Assembly (NCBI RefSeq): GCF_900232945.1
Contig: NZ_OCTU01000003.1
Span: forward strand, 53,527-117,526
Direction: 5' to 3'
Length of the DNA stretch: 64,000 bases
Source: Urinicoccus timonensis
Lineage (GTDB): Bacteria; Bacillota; Clostridia; Tissierellales; Peptoniphilaceae
In this document: positions 16,233-25,548 of the stretch, in pieces
How the letters are laid out: the number at the start of each line of letters is the position of its first letter
How positions within the stretch are numbered: the stretch's first letter is position 1
Translations under genes and position numbers: made by a program
The notes under the pieces: generated by a model
Told to the model about the DNA's origin: nothing
Database searches by the model: none
What the model saw: the letters and a program-made list of their open reading frames with translations, nothing else

Positions 16233-18583
16233 AATCACGCCATAGATATCAACACGTTGCAAAAAAGGGTGGAAGAAAATCAAATGGCGCAAAACGGCGC
16301 GGGAAAATTTTCTTTTTACTTTTTCTAGCAACGTGTTTATTTTGTGCTTTAATTATCCGTCTATACCAATTACAAATCCTAGACTCCAATGATATTGCTA
16401 AAAAAGCCCTGACCCAGATGTCTAGAAATGAGGTCCTGCAACCAGACCGGGGCTATATTTTAGACCGGAATGGTAAGAAGCTAGCAGTAAATGTTTCTGC
16501 CTCTACAGTGACCTTGAATAAAAATGCCTTTATGAAAAATGGGAGCCTGGACCAAGAGGCCTTGGACCAGGTTTTAAATAAACTAGCCAACCTCCTCTAC
16601 CTACCCAAGGAAGAAGTCTATGAAAAATATAAGGAAGGGAAAAAGGCTGAAGTTGTCTTGGCCAAGGATATTGACCGGGCGACTTCTTTGACTATCCAAA
16701 ATGCAGACTTAAGAGGGGTCTATATCCAGGACCAACAAAAGCGGTTTTACCCAGCCAACAACCTGGCCTCCCACCTAATTGGTTTTATGGACCAAGATGG
16801 CTATGGAATTTATGGGGTGGAAAAATATTATAATGACCAACTGGCTGGAATGCTGGGGAAAAGAGTGGGCTTAAGAGATGCCAAAAACCAAGCCTTGACC
16901 ATGGAAGAGGACCAAAGCAACCTGCCCACCCAGGGCTTAAATGTCCGCCTGACCCTAGATGAATCTATCCAGGGGATTGTGGAAAATATTGCCAAAAAGG
17001 CTAAAGAAGAGGTCCAAGCCAAGGCGGTCAATGTCATCGTTCAAGAGGTGGACACTGGGGCCATTGTGGCCATGACCAACCAGGATGACTACAACTTAAA
17101 CTTCCCCAAAAAGCCTCAAAACAATAAGCAACAAAAGGATTGGGAAGATTTGACAGGAGAAGAAAAAGCCAAGGTTTGGTTTGACAATTGGCGAAATTTT
17201 TGCATCAACGACATGTATGAGCCAGGGTCAACCTTTAAAACCATTACTGCAGCAGCAGCCCTAGAAGAACACACAACGACCAAAGACAAGCACTACTATT
17301 GCTCGGGCTATGTTCGGGATGTTCCGGGAGGGCCCATTCGTTGTGCCTCCTTGCCTAACCCCCATGGAGACCTTACCATGGAAGAGGGCTATGCCAAGAG
17401 CTGTAATGTGACCTTTGTCCGGATCGGCCGAGAATTGGGCTTAGACCGGATGAATCGCTATATCCACGCCTTTGGCTTCGGTCAAAAAACGGGCATCGAC
17501 CTGCCAGGAGAGGTGGAAGGTCTCGTGCCAGACGACCTTCATAATGTATCCAAACTCCAACAAGATACTGTGAGCTTTGGTCATGGGATTGCCACCACTC
17601 CCATCCAATTAATCAATGCAGTAAGTGCTGTTGTCAATGGGGGAAACCTCATGGTGCCCCATGTCCTAAAAGACATTGAGACCATAGACAATAAACCGGT
17701 ACAAACCTATAAACCCCGGGTTAAAAGACAGGTTATCTCCAAGCAAACCTCCAAGACCATGGTGGAACTCATGGAAAAAGTGGTTAGCCAGGGGGGAGGA
17801 AGTCGGGCTGCTGTTCCAGGCTACCGGATTGGTGGTAAGACAGGAACGGCCAACAAGGTTTCCAAAGATGGTGGCTATGAAGAAAACAAGTACATCTCCT
17901 CTTGTGTAGGAGTGGCGCCCATTGAAAAACCCAAGTATACCCTCTTACTCATTGTCCAAGAGCCGAAAAATGGCTATTATGGTGGAGCTGTTGCAGCCCC
18001 CTATGCTGGACAAATGCTGGGAGAAATCCTCTCCTATGAGGGCTATGAAAAAAGTGACCGAGTCAATGACTCCCAAAAGAAAATTGATGTGGAAGTACCA
18101 GATGTAAGGAATATGTTAATTGAAGATGCTGGCCGAATCCTGTCGGAAAAGGGCTTGAAATTCAATACTGAATATACTGGAATGAATGACTTTACCATGG
18201 TGACCGACCAATCTCCAGCACCGGGAACCACCGTAAATACAGGAACTATTGTGGATTTATATTTGAATCCCAACAATAGCAATGCCTTAACCATGCCTAT
18301 TTTGATGGGTAAGAGTTTGGAAGAAGTCAAGGAAATCTTAGAACCCTTGGAAGTAGAATACACTGTCCATGGCAGTGGGCAGCTAGTGAAGCAGGTTCCC
18401 CAACCGGGAGCTGTAATCTCTTGGAAAAAGCCCATGGAACTTTATTTTGAACCGGCCTTAAACAAGGACCAAACAAAAGAAGAAAATGAAAATAGGTCTA
18501 AGTCGGAAGAAAAGAAGAAAAGTAAGACCAAGAAGGGTCAAAAGAAAGCAAAAGAAAACAATAGAAATGAGGAAGGACAATGA
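16229..18583 (+). CDS. Class B penicillin-binding protein with two PASTA domains (FtsI/SpoVD type)
   Basis: Septal transpeptidase of 784 residues: basic cytoplasmic start, membrane segment (about 27-45), PBP dimer domain, transpeptidase domain with SxxK at S334 (PGSTFK), SxN at S391 (SCN) and KTGT at 537, then two PASTA repeats (about 615-750) and a Lys/Glu tail. All catalytic motifs are intact, unlike the class A PBP at the start of the window. The start is a TTG behind GGGGAGG and overlaps ftsL (TTGA). Confidence 0.93.
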   Translation: MKSRHRYQHVAKKGGRKSNGAKRRGKIFFLLFLATCLFCALIIRLYQLQILDSNDIAKKALTQMSRNEVLQPDRGYILDRNGKKLAVNVSASTVTLNKNAFMKNGSLDQEALDQVLNKLANLLYLPKEEVYEKYKEGKKAEVVLAKDIDRATSLTIQNADLRGVYIQDQQKRFYPANNLASHLIGFMDQDGYGIYGVEKYYNDQLAGMLGKRVGLRDAKNQALTMEEDQSNLPTQGLNVRLTLDESIQGIVENIAKKAKEEVQAKAVNVIVQEVDTGAIVAMTNQDDYNLNFPKKPQNNKQQKDWEDLTGEEKAKVWFDNWRNFCINDMYEPGSTFKTITAAAALEEHTTTKDKHYYCSGYVRDVPGGPIRCASLPNPHGDLTMEEGYAKSCNVTFVRIGRELGLDRMNRYIHAFGFGQKTGIDLPGEVEGLVPDDLHNVSKLQQDTVSFGHGIATTPIQLINAVSAVVNGGNLMVPHVLKDIETIDNKPVQTYKPRVKRQVISKQTSKTMVELMEKVVSQGGGSRAAVPGYRIGGKTGTANKVSKDGGYEENKYISSCVGVAPIEKPKYTLLLIVQEPKNGYYGGAVAAPYAGQMLGEILSYEGYEKSDRVNDSQKKIDVEVPDVRNMLIEDAGRILSEKGLKFNTEYTGMNDFTMVTDQSPAPGTTVNTGTIVDLYLNPNNSNALTMPILMGKSLEEVKEILEPLEVEYTVHGSGQLVKQVPQPGAVISWKKPMELYFEPALNKDQTKEENENRSKSEEKKKSKTKKGQKKAKENNRNEEGQ

Positions 18584-19563
18584 TAGAGATTTTTAATCTA
18601 AAAAATATCATGATTCTTTTAGGGGCCTTTATTTGCTCCACCCTGGTTGGACGGTTTGTTCTACCACAACTAAAAAGATTAAATGCAGGACAGAGCATCC
18701 GGGATGATGGCCCCAGTTCCCATCTGGTTAAGGAGGGGACTCCCACCATGGGAGGAATCATCTTCCTCCTGACTCTTTGCCTGGGGATTCTAGTCTTTCG
18801 TCTCTTTGACATTGAAGGCCTTCTCCTGATTTTTTCTACCCTGGCCTTTGGTTTGGTAGGTTTTTTTGACGACTACATCAAGGTAGTGAAAAAGAGAAAC
18901 CTGGGTTTTACGGCCCTGCAAAAGCTTCTTTGTCAGATCCTTATTGCCTTTATCTTGGTCTTTGTTCAATCCAAGAACCAAGGTCTATCAACAGAAATTA
19001 TCATCCCCTTTGTCCAATCTCCTTGGGACATGGGAGCCTTTTACATTCCCTTTATTATTTTTGTAGTGGTGGGAACAGTGAATTCAGTTAACCTGACAGA
19101 TGGCCTAGATGGCCTGTCCAGTTCCATTACCATAACTGTGTCTATCTTTTTTGCCCTGGCGGCCAATGCCTTGAACCATCCCACCATTGAAAGTTTTGCT
19201 CTTTTATTGGTTGGATCCTTGGCAGGCTTTTTGGTCTACAACAAGTATCCGGCAAAAGTTTTTATGGGAGACACAGGGTCCTTGGCCCTGGGAGGAGCCG
19301 TGGCAGCCATGGCTGTTTTATTGCAACTGCCTATTTTACTACCCCTGGCAGGAGGGATTTATTTTGTGGAGACCCTGTCTGTTATCCTCCAAGTGATTTC
19401 CTTTAAATTGACGGGAAAGAGGATTTTTCTTATGAGTCCCCTCCACCACCACTATGAACAAAAGGGATGGCATGAAAAGAAAGTCGTCAAGGTCTTTGTT
19501 CTAAGCTCAATCCTTCTCTGCCTTTTGGCCTACCTATTATTGCTATATGGGGTGGTTCGATGA
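18580..19563 (+). CDS. mraY: Phospho-N-acetylmuramoyl-pentapeptide transferase MraY
   Basis: MraY makes lipid I from UDP-MurNAc-pentapeptide and undecaprenyl phosphate. The 327-residue polytopic protein shows GTPTMGGIIFLL, FGLVGFFDDYIKV, VNLTDGLDGL, FMGDTGSLALGG and the HHHYEQKGWHE loop. It is ATGA-coupled to the PBP and to murD. Confidence 0.96.
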   Translation: MIEIFNLKNIMILLGAFICSTLVGRFVLPQLKRLNAGQSIRDDGPSSHLVKEGTPTMGGIIFLLTLCLGILVFRLFDIEGLLLIFSTLAFGLVGFFDDYIKVVKKRNLGFTALQKLLCQILIAFILVFVQSKNQGLSTEIIIPFVQSPWDMGAFYIPFIIFVVVGTVNSVNLTDGLDGLSSSITITVSIFFALAANALNHPTIESFALLLVGSLAGFLVYNKYPAKVFMGDTGSLALGGAVAAMAVLLQLPILLPLAGGIYFVETLSVILQVISFKLTGKRIFLMSPLHHHYEQKGWHEKKVVKVFVLSSILLCLLAYLLLLYGVVR

Positions 19564-20843
19564 AAAGAAGGATTGCCATTCTTGGCTTCGGAACCACGGG
19601 AAAGGCCTGCTACCAGGCCTTAAAAGACCGCTACCAAGTCTATATTTATGATGAAAATGCAGAAATTTCAGAGAACCTAAGATTGACCCAGGACCGGTAT
19701 GGGGAAGTGGACTATTGTATCAAGAGTCCTGGAATCCATCCTGACCAGGAAATCATCCGCCAATTAGAGGACCGGAAGATTCCAATCTATTCAGACCTAG
19801 AGGTCTTTCAAAAACTTCTGGATAAAAAGATTTATACCATTGCAGTGACAGGGACCAATGGCAAGACCACAACTAGCCTGGCCATCCACCACATCTTAAA
19901 GGAAGCTGGCAAGAGGGTTTTTTTAGCTGGCAATATCGGCCGAGGGGTCTTTGACCTTATGGGCCTTCTACAGGATGGGGACTATTTGGTCTTGGAATGC
20001 AGTTCCTTTCAATTAAAATACATCCAAGACTTTCATCCCAACATCGCCATTATAACCAATATCAGCCAGGACCACCTGGACTGGCACCACACAGTGGAGG
20101 ACTACCAGGCCAGTAAGAAGAAAATTACAAAGAACCAAAATCCAGAGGACCTTTGTCTGGTTAACAGGGATGACCCTGTATCCTATCAAACCCCTAGCCT
20201 GGCCAGGAGAGAAAGTGTCTCTAGCTGCCAGGAGGCAGATGCCTATCTAAAGGATGGTCAAATGATTATCCATGGCCAGGTCCTGGGACCCACCAGCAAC
20301 TTTCAATTGGTGGGAGACCACAACATGACCAACTTGGCCTTTGCTCTTTTGGCGGCGGAGGAAGTGGGTCTTCCCATTCAAGATGCCTTTCGATATGGGG
20401 CCAGCTTTAAGGCTGTTGACCACCGGCTACAATTTGTGGCCAAGATTGACGGGGTGGCCTATTACAACGACTCCAAGGGAACCAATCCCGATTCAACAGA
20501 TGTAGCCCTAGCAAGTTTTCCGGGTCATATTACCCTAATTGCAGGGGGATATGACAAGGGGAGCAGCTTTTTACCCCTTCTGGAAAAGCACAAGGGAAAA
20601 ATTTCCCAGCTTATTGTCATGGGGCAAACAAAAGACCGTTGGATCCAGGAAGCCCAGGAGGTGGGCCTAGAATCCATCCATCCTGTGTCCTCCATGGAAG
20701 AGGCTGTGAAGAAGGCCAAAGACCTGACCAAAGAAGGGGTTGTCCTTCTGTCTCCAGCCTGTGCTTCTTGGGGAGCCTATAGGAATTATGAGGAAAGAGG
20801 CAGGGATTTTATGGACCAAGTGAAGAAGTTGGAGGAGGAGTAA
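19560..20843 (+). CDS. murD: UDP-N-acetylmuramoylalanine--D-glutamate ligase
   Basis: MurD adds D-Glu to UDP-MurNAc-Ala. Of its 427 residues, the N-terminal Rossmann-like domain begins RRIAILGFGTTGKA. The ATP loop is VTGTNGKTTTS, followed by SSFQLKYIQDFHPNIAIITNISQDHLDWH and the C-terminal YYNDSKGTNPDST and SPACASWGAYRNYEERG. It is the only Mur ligase in this cluster. It overlaps mraY by 4 bases. Confidence 0.96.
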   Translation: MKRRIAILGFGTTGKACYQALKDRYQVYIYDENAEISENLRLTQDRYGEVDYCIKSPGIHPDQEIIRQLEDRKIPIYSDLEVFQKLLDKKIYTIAVTGTNGKTTTSLAIHHILKEAGKRVFLAGNIGRGVFDLMGLLQDGDYLVLECSSFQLKYIQDFHPNIAIITNISQDHLDWHHTVEDYQASKKKITKNQNPEDLCLVNRDDPVSYQTPSLARRESVSSCQEADAYLKDGQMIIHGQVLGPTSNFQLVGDHNMTNLAFALLAAEEVGLPIQDAFRYGASFKAVDHRLQFVAKIDGVAYYNDSKGTNPDSTDVALASFPGHITLIAGGYDKGSSFLPLLEKHKGKISQLIVMGQTKDRWIQEAQEVGLESIHPVSSMEEAVKKAKDLTKEGVVLLSPACASWGAYRNYEERGRDFMDQVKKLEEE

Positions 20844-20844
20844 G

Positions 20845-21930
20845 ATGAAAAAAAGGCCTTTCCACCTGGGACTTTTACTTTCCATTGTCCTACTTTTAAT
20901 TGTCGGTGTTTTATTTGTAGCCAGTGCTTCTTCCTATGAGGGTCTGGCCAAAATGGGAAATAACCTTCATTTCATCAAAAGGCACCTGGTCTTTTTACTA
21001 ACGGGCTTATGCTTTTTTGTTTTGGCCTCCAGGATGTCTATTGACTTTATCCGGCGGATGAGCCTGCCCTTTTTCGTCCTGAGTGTCTTTCTCTGTGCCC
21101 TACTCTACACCCCCCTGGGAGTCAGCCACTATAATAGTGTTCGCTGGTTAAAGATTCCCCTGGTGGGCTTTGAATTTATGCCCTCAGACCTCTTAAAGTA
21201 TGCGTCTATTTTTTACTTAAGTGATTATTTGGTTAAAAACCGAGGGACTACTAGAAAATTTAAGACATTTGCAGTGATTATTGGTATAATTGGACTATCG
21301 ACAGGTTTAGTTATTTTAAGAGACTTTTCCACAGGCATGGTTATCGGCCTAAGCCTCCTTTCCCTCTTTTTTGTCTTGGGAATGGAGCCCTACCAATATG
21401 CACTATCGGGGCTGGGTGGGGGAGCCTTGGCCTTTCTTATGATTCGGATGATGCCCTACCGGATGGAAAGAATGATGAGTTTTATAGACCCCTTTGACGA
21501 CATCCAGGATACGGATTGGCAGTTGGCCAACTCCCTATTTGCCCATGGAATTGGGGGTTTTTGGGGCGTAGGTTATTTAAATAGCCGGCTAAAACAAGGC
21601 TATTTGCCCATGAGCTACAATGACTTTATCTTTCCAATTATTGGGGAAGAATGGGGATTTTTAGGAACGACCTTTGTGGTCCTTCTCTACTTTATCTTTA
21701 CTCTTTCGGGCTTACAGGTGGCCAGTCGGTGTAAAAATCTTTATGAGCAATTAATCGCAACGGGAATTACCGTATGTATTTCCATTCAGGCGTTTTTTAA
21801 TATGGGAGTTACCATTGGAATCCTGCCAGTTACAGGCTTGACCCTCCCCTTTATATCCTATGGGGGAACTTCTTTGTGGGTTTGTCTAGTGGCTGCTGGA
21901 ATCCTATTAGGACGGTCGAAAAACCACTAG
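20845..21930 (+). CDS. ftsW: FtsW/RodA/SpoVE family glycosyltransferase
   Basis: This SEDS-family septal peptidoglycan polymerase has 361 residues with about ten hydrophobic segments. Motifs are NSVRWLKIPLVGFEFMPSDLLK, LRDFSTGMVIGL, and the C-terminal GVTIGILPVTGLTLPFISYGGTS. Position next to murD/murG and to the class B PBP supports FtsW over RodA. GGAGGAGTAAG precedes the ATG. Confidence 0.92.
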   Translation: MKKRPFHLGLLLSIVLLLIVGVLFVASASSYEGLAKMGNNLHFIKRHLVFLLTGLCFFVLASRMSIDFIRRMSLPFFVLSVFLCALLYTPLGVSHYNSVRWLKIPLVGFEFMPSDLLKYASIFYLSDYLVKNRGTTRKFKTFAVIIGIIGLSTGLVILRDFSTGMVIGLSLLSLFFVLGMEPYQYALSGLGGGALAFLMIRMMPYRMERMMSFIDPFDDIQDTDWQLANSLFAHGIGGFWGVGYLNSRLKQGYLPMSYNDFIFPIIGEEWGFLGTTFVVLLYFIFTLSGLQVASRCKNLYEQLIATGITVCISIQAFFNMGVTIGILPVTGLTLPFISYGGTSLWVCLVAAGILLGRSKNH

Positions 21931-21938
21931 GAGGTTTT

Positions 21939-23042
21939 ATGCGGATTATTTTATCAGGTGGTGGTACTGGGGGGCATATCATGCCGGCCCTGGCCATTGC
22001 AGAGGAATTAAAAAAAACAGAGGGTGTTGAGGTATTTTATGTAGGCAAGGAGGGTTCCTTGGAAGAGGAACTGGTTCAAAGGGAGGGGATTAAGTTTTAC
22101 CCCATCCCCGTAGAGGGCCTACCTAGAAAAAAAGTGTCCACCAAGACTATCCACACCATGTGGTCCTTGTTTCAAGGCATGCAGGCCTGTGGAAAGATCC
22201 TCAAGGATATTAAGCCAGATGTTGTCATTGGAACCGGGGGTTATGTTTGTGCTCCTGTGGTCTTAAAGGCCCAACAGTTTGGCATTCCTACAGTTTTGCA
22301 GGAACAAAATGCTTTTCCTGGCAAGGCCAACCGCTTTTTGGCCAAAAAGGCCTCCTTTGTGGCCTTGAACTTTAAGGAAGCCAAGGTCTATTTCAAGAGG
22401 AAGGACAATTTAATTTACACAGGCAACCCTGTCCGTCAAGCTTTTTTGGACCAGGTTTCAGAGGATAAGTCCCGGGAAGAAAAAGTGGTCCTATCCTTTG
22501 GTGGGTCAGGGGGACAAGAGTCAACCAATGAGGCCATTAAGGAAATTTTGGCCCAACATGACCAGCTACCCTTCCACCTTATCCATATTACAGGTCGGGA
22601 CTACTATGATGAATTTATGGAGGGCTTGGAGGAAAGGGAGGATACGGAAATCCTATCTTTTTCCATGGAAATTCCCAAGTTGATGCAGGGGGCAGACCTG
22701 GTTATTGCCAGTTCTTCAGCCATGACCCTGGCAGAAATCAGCGCCCTATCCAAGGCCAGTATCTTAATTCCCAAGGCCTATACAGCTGGAAACCACCAAG
22801 TCTTTAATGGCAAGAGCTACGAGTCCCAAGGAGCCTCCATCCTACTTTATGAAGAGGACCTGACAGGGGAAAAACTCTATGCCAGCATTGAAAAACTATT
22901 GGAAAATGACCAAATGCGACAAGACATGGGCCGGAGTGCAAACCGCATGTGTAACGAAGATGCAGTAAAGGAAATTGCAAATCGAGTATTGGAGTTGGGA
23001 AGAGATGGCAAAAAAAAGAAGAAGAAAAAGGCTAACAGCTAA
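21939..23042 (+). CDS. murG: UDP-GlcNAc--lipid I GlcNAc transferase MurG
   Basis: MurG converts lipid I to lipid II at the inner membrane face. The start is set at the ATG after AGGAGG, giving MRIILSGGGTGGHIMPALAIAEEL, the canonical N-terminus. An upstream in-frame ATG at 21876 lies in ftsW. GTGGYVCAPVVLKAQ, EQNAFPGKANRFLA and SFGGSGGQESTN are family landmarks. 367 residues. It ends in a lysine-rich stretch that overlaps the divIB start. Confidence 0.96.
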   Translation: MRIILSGGGTGGHIMPALAIAEELKKTEGVEVFYVGKEGSLEEELVQREGIKFYPIPVEGLPRKKVSTKTIHTMWSLFQGMQACGKILKDIKPDVVIGTGGYVCAPVVLKAQQFGIPTVLQEQNAFPGKANRFLAKKASFVALNFKEAKVYFKRKDNLIYTGNPVRQAFLDQVSEDKSREEKVVLSFGGSGGQESTNEAIKEILAQHDQLPFHLIHITGRDYYDEFMEGLEEREDTEILSFSMEIPKLMQGADLVIASSSAMTLAEISALSKASILIPKAYTAGNHQVFNGKSYESQGASILLYEEDLTGEKLYASIEKLLENDQMRQDMGRSANRMCNEDAVKEIANRVLELGRDGKKKKKKKANS

Positions 23043-23844
23043 ACAAAGAAACCGTCGTCGGGCTCTCTTTAGTATTCTCTTTATAGGCATCATAACCCTA
23101 GGAGTCCACTTGATAAAAAGCAACCTGGTGACCATTAAAGATATAAGGGTCCAGGGAAATAAGAAGGTTTCCCGGGAGGAAATCTTAAAAACCAGCAAGC
23201 TAGACCTAGGGGGAAAACTCTACAAGCAAGACAACCAGGCTATTGAAGCAAAAATTGAAAGAATCCCCTATATTAAGGATGCCCAGGTTAAAAAGAGTAT
23301 CCGAGGAATCTTATCCATCCAGGTTGAAGAAAGAAGTCCTGTGGCCCAGCTTAACTTCCGGGACCACTATGTCAATGTAGACCAGGACCTGCGGATTTTG
23401 GAAAAGACCATGCAGTTTCAACCAGACTATATCAAGATCAACGGACTTACCATTAAAAACCTGCAAATGGGGTCCTATCTCTTTTTAAATGACAAGCAAA
23501 AGGACCTTCGAAAGATGGTTACGGGAATCCTACAAAGTGACCTCAAGGACAAGATCCAGGCCATTGATATCAAGGCCCAGGGCTTGGACCTCCTAACCAA
23601 GGACGACATCCAAGTGGTCTTTGACTCCACCAAGGATAGCGAATATAAGTGCAAGCAACTCTTGGTGGTCTTGGAAAAAATCCAGTCCATGGATAAAAAC
23701 ATTAGCATGATTTTAATGGACAAGGGCAAGGACCCTGTGGCCGTTACAGAAAGTAACAAGGCCCAGGCCAGGGAGGACTCCAATAATATGACTTCTTCAA
23801 AGGGGTCCCAAGGAAAAGAAAAAGAGAAAGATTCCCAGGAATAA
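23005..23844 (+). CDS. divIB: Cell division protein DivIB/FtsQ
   Basis: The 279-residue protein has a very basic cytoplasmic N-terminus (AKKRRRKRLTAKQRNRRR), one membrane segment (about 28-45) and an extracellular POTRA domain starting IKDIRVQGNKKVSREEILK, followed by the FtsQ domain. The start is set at the internal ATG rather than a TTG at 22975. The C-terminal 30 residues are charged and probably disordered. The position normally holding murC (between murG and divIB) is empty. Confidence 0.9.
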   Translation: MAKKRRRKRLTAKQRNRRRALFSILFIGIITLGVHLIKSNLVTIKDIRVQGNKKVSREEILKTSKLDLGGKLYKQDNQAIEAKIERIPYIKDAQVKKSIRGILSIQVEERSPVAQLNFRDHYVNVDQDLRILEKTMQFQPDYIKINGLTIKNLQMGSYLFLNDKQKDLRKMVTGILQSDLKDKIQAIDIKAQGLDLLTKDDIQVVFDSTKDSEYKCKQLLVVLEKIQSMDKNISMILMDKGKDPVAVTESNKAQAREDSNNMTSSKGSQGKEKEKDSQE

Positions 23845-23855
23845 AGGGATAATAG

Positions 23856-23884
23856 TTGACTATTTTGTCATTTATTACTAGAAT
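23856..23884 (+). promoter_or_regulatory. Promoter of ftsZ
   Basis: TTGACT (23856-23861), 17-base spacer, TAGAAT (23879-23884). It lies in the 94-base gap before ftsZ and allows expression separate from the dcw operon. Confidence 0.8.
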
Positions 23885-23938
23885 AGAAGTATATAACTCT
23901 ACTTAAAGAATCACTGTCAAAAATATAGGAGGATTAAG

Positions 23939-25021
23939 ATGTTGGATTTTGATATGGATCATGAAGACTTTGCCAGAATTAAAGTAGCTGGTGTTGGTGG
24001 CGGTGGAAACAACGCTGTAAACCGGATGATTAATAATGGAGTAAAGGGTGTTGGTTTTATTGCCTTTAATACAGACCGTCAAGCCCTGAAAAATTCCTTT
24101 GCTGAAACTAAGATTCAAATTGGTGAAAAGACTACCAAGGGTCTTGGTGCTGGAGCAAGCCCATCTGTAGGGGAACAATCTGCAGAAGAAAGTCTTGACG
24201 AAATTCGTGAAGCCTTAGAAGGAGCAGACATGGTGTTCATCACAGCAGGTATGGGTGGTGGAACTGGTACTGGTGCTGCACCTGTTATTGCTGAAGTAGC
24301 CAAGGAAATGGGCGCCTTAACTGTTGGTGTTGTTACCCGTCCCTTTACCTTTGAAGGAATCAAGAGAAAGAAACAAGCTGAAGCAGGAATCAAGGCCTTA
24401 AAAGACAAGGTAGATACCCTGGTAATCATTCCAAATGACCGTCTACTTCAAATCAGTGACAAGAAAACAAGCTTTGCAGAAGCTTTTGAAATGGCTGATG
24501 AGGTCCTGAAACAAGGGATCCAAGGCATTAGTGATCTAATCAGTGTTCCCAGCATGATTAACCTTGACTTTGCCGATGTTAAAACTGTTATGTACGACAA
24601 GGGAATTGCCCACATGGGTATTGGCTTTGCATCTGGAGATGAAAGAGCCAAGGAAGCAGCTAAGATGGCGATCCAATCACCCCTTTTAGAAACTTCTATT
24701 GAAGGAGCACGGTCTGTTCTCTTAAACATTACCGGTGGTGGAGACCTAGGTATTTTTGAAGTAACTGAAGCAGCAGACTTGATTCGGGATGCAGTAGACG
24801 AAGATGCAAACATCATCTTTGGTGCAGGAATTGACGAAAGCCTAAAAGACCAAGTAAAGGTTACTGTTATTGCAACAGATTTTGACATTTACAATGAAGA
24901 CAAGGCTTCATCTACTAATCCATTGGATGCAGCTAGAAATAAGATGAAGGAAGACTTAGAAAATAAAGAAGATAAAAAGAATACAGGAGAACTACAAATT
25001 CCTGACTTTTTACGTAGATAA
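23939..25021 (+). CDS. ftsZ: Cell division GTPase FtsZ
   Basis: FtsZ is the tubulin homologue that forms the Z ring. It has [16 protein letters not shown] at the N-terminus, the tubulin signature [10 protein letters not shown] (about 107-116), [11 protein letters not shown], and the C-terminal conserved peptide LQIPDFLRR that binds FtsA/SepF-type partners. 360 residues. AGGAGG before the ATG. Codon choice is visibly more AT-rich than in the mur genes next to it, as in other highly expressed genes here. Confidence 0.97.
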   Translation: MLDFDMDHEDFARIKVAGVGGGGNNAVNRMINNGVKGVGFIAFNTDRQALKNSFAETKIQIGEKTTKGLGAGASPSVGEQSAEESLDEIREALEGADMVFITAGMGGGTGTGAAPVIAEVAKEMGALTVGVVTRPFTFEGIKRKKQAEAGIKALKDKVDTLVIIPNDRLLQISDKKTSFAEAFEMADEVLKQGIQGISDLISVPSMINLDFADVKTVMYDKGIAHMGIGFASGDERAKEAAKMAIQSPLLETSIEGARSVLLNITGGGDLGIFEVTEAADLIRDAVDEDANIIFGAGIDESLKDQVKVTVIATDFDIYNEDKASSTNPLDAARNKMKEDLENKEDKKNTGELQIPDFLRR

Positions 25022-25026
25022 CAAGG

Positions 25027-25056
25027 ATACGTATCCTCAGGGATACGTATTTTTTT
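25027..25056 (+). terminator. Terminator after ftsZ
   Basis: ATACGTATCC and GGATACGTAT form a perfect 10-bp stem around TCAG, followed by six T. Confidence 0.9.
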
Positions 25057-25083
25057 GTTTATTTTTATCTATTTGGAGGATCT

Positions 25084-25548
25084 ATGAAGTGTCCATATTG
25101 CAATTACCCAGATTCTAAAGTTATAGACTCCAGACCTTCGGATGAAGCCATTCGAAGAAGACGGGAGTGCGTAAAGTGTGGAGGTCGCTTTACCACCTAT
25201 GAGCGGATTGAAAAAACCCCCTTGATGGTGGTAAAAAAAGATAAGACTGTGGAATCTTTTGACCCAGACAAGCTCTTAAATGGCATGATCCGCTCTTGCG
25301 AAAAAAGGCCTGTGAAAATGGCGACTTTAGAGGCAATTGTAGGAGATATTGAAAAAAGCATACGGAATGAATTTAAAAAGGAAGTCAGCTCAGCAGAGTT
25401 GGGACGGCGAGTCATGGAAGCCCTGAAAGAGGTCGATGAGGTGGCCTATGTCCGCTTTGCTTCTGTCTATCGACAATTTAAGGATGTATCTTCGTTTATG
25501 GATGAGTTGAGCCAGTTTATTGACGACAGAAAGGGAGAGAAAAAATGA
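25084..25548 (+). CDS. nrdR: Transcriptional repressor NrdR
   Basis: NrdR binds ATP/dATP and represses ribonucleotide reductase genes. The zinc ribbon CPYC and CVKCGGRF (residues 3-34), VIDSRPSDEAIRRRREC and the ATP-cone domain (VVKKDKTVESFDPDKL) are all present in 154 residues. GGAGG precedes the ATG. It is ATGA-coupled to the racemase gene. No nrd structural genes are in the window. Confidence 0.96.
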   Translation: MKCPYCNYPDSKVIDSRPSDEAIRRRRECVKCGGRFTTYERIEKTPLMVVKKDKTVESFDPDKLLNGMIRSCEKRPVKMATLEAIVGDIEKSIRNEFKKEVSSAELGRRVMEALKEVDEVAYVRFASVYRQFKDVSSFMDELSQFIDDRKGEKK

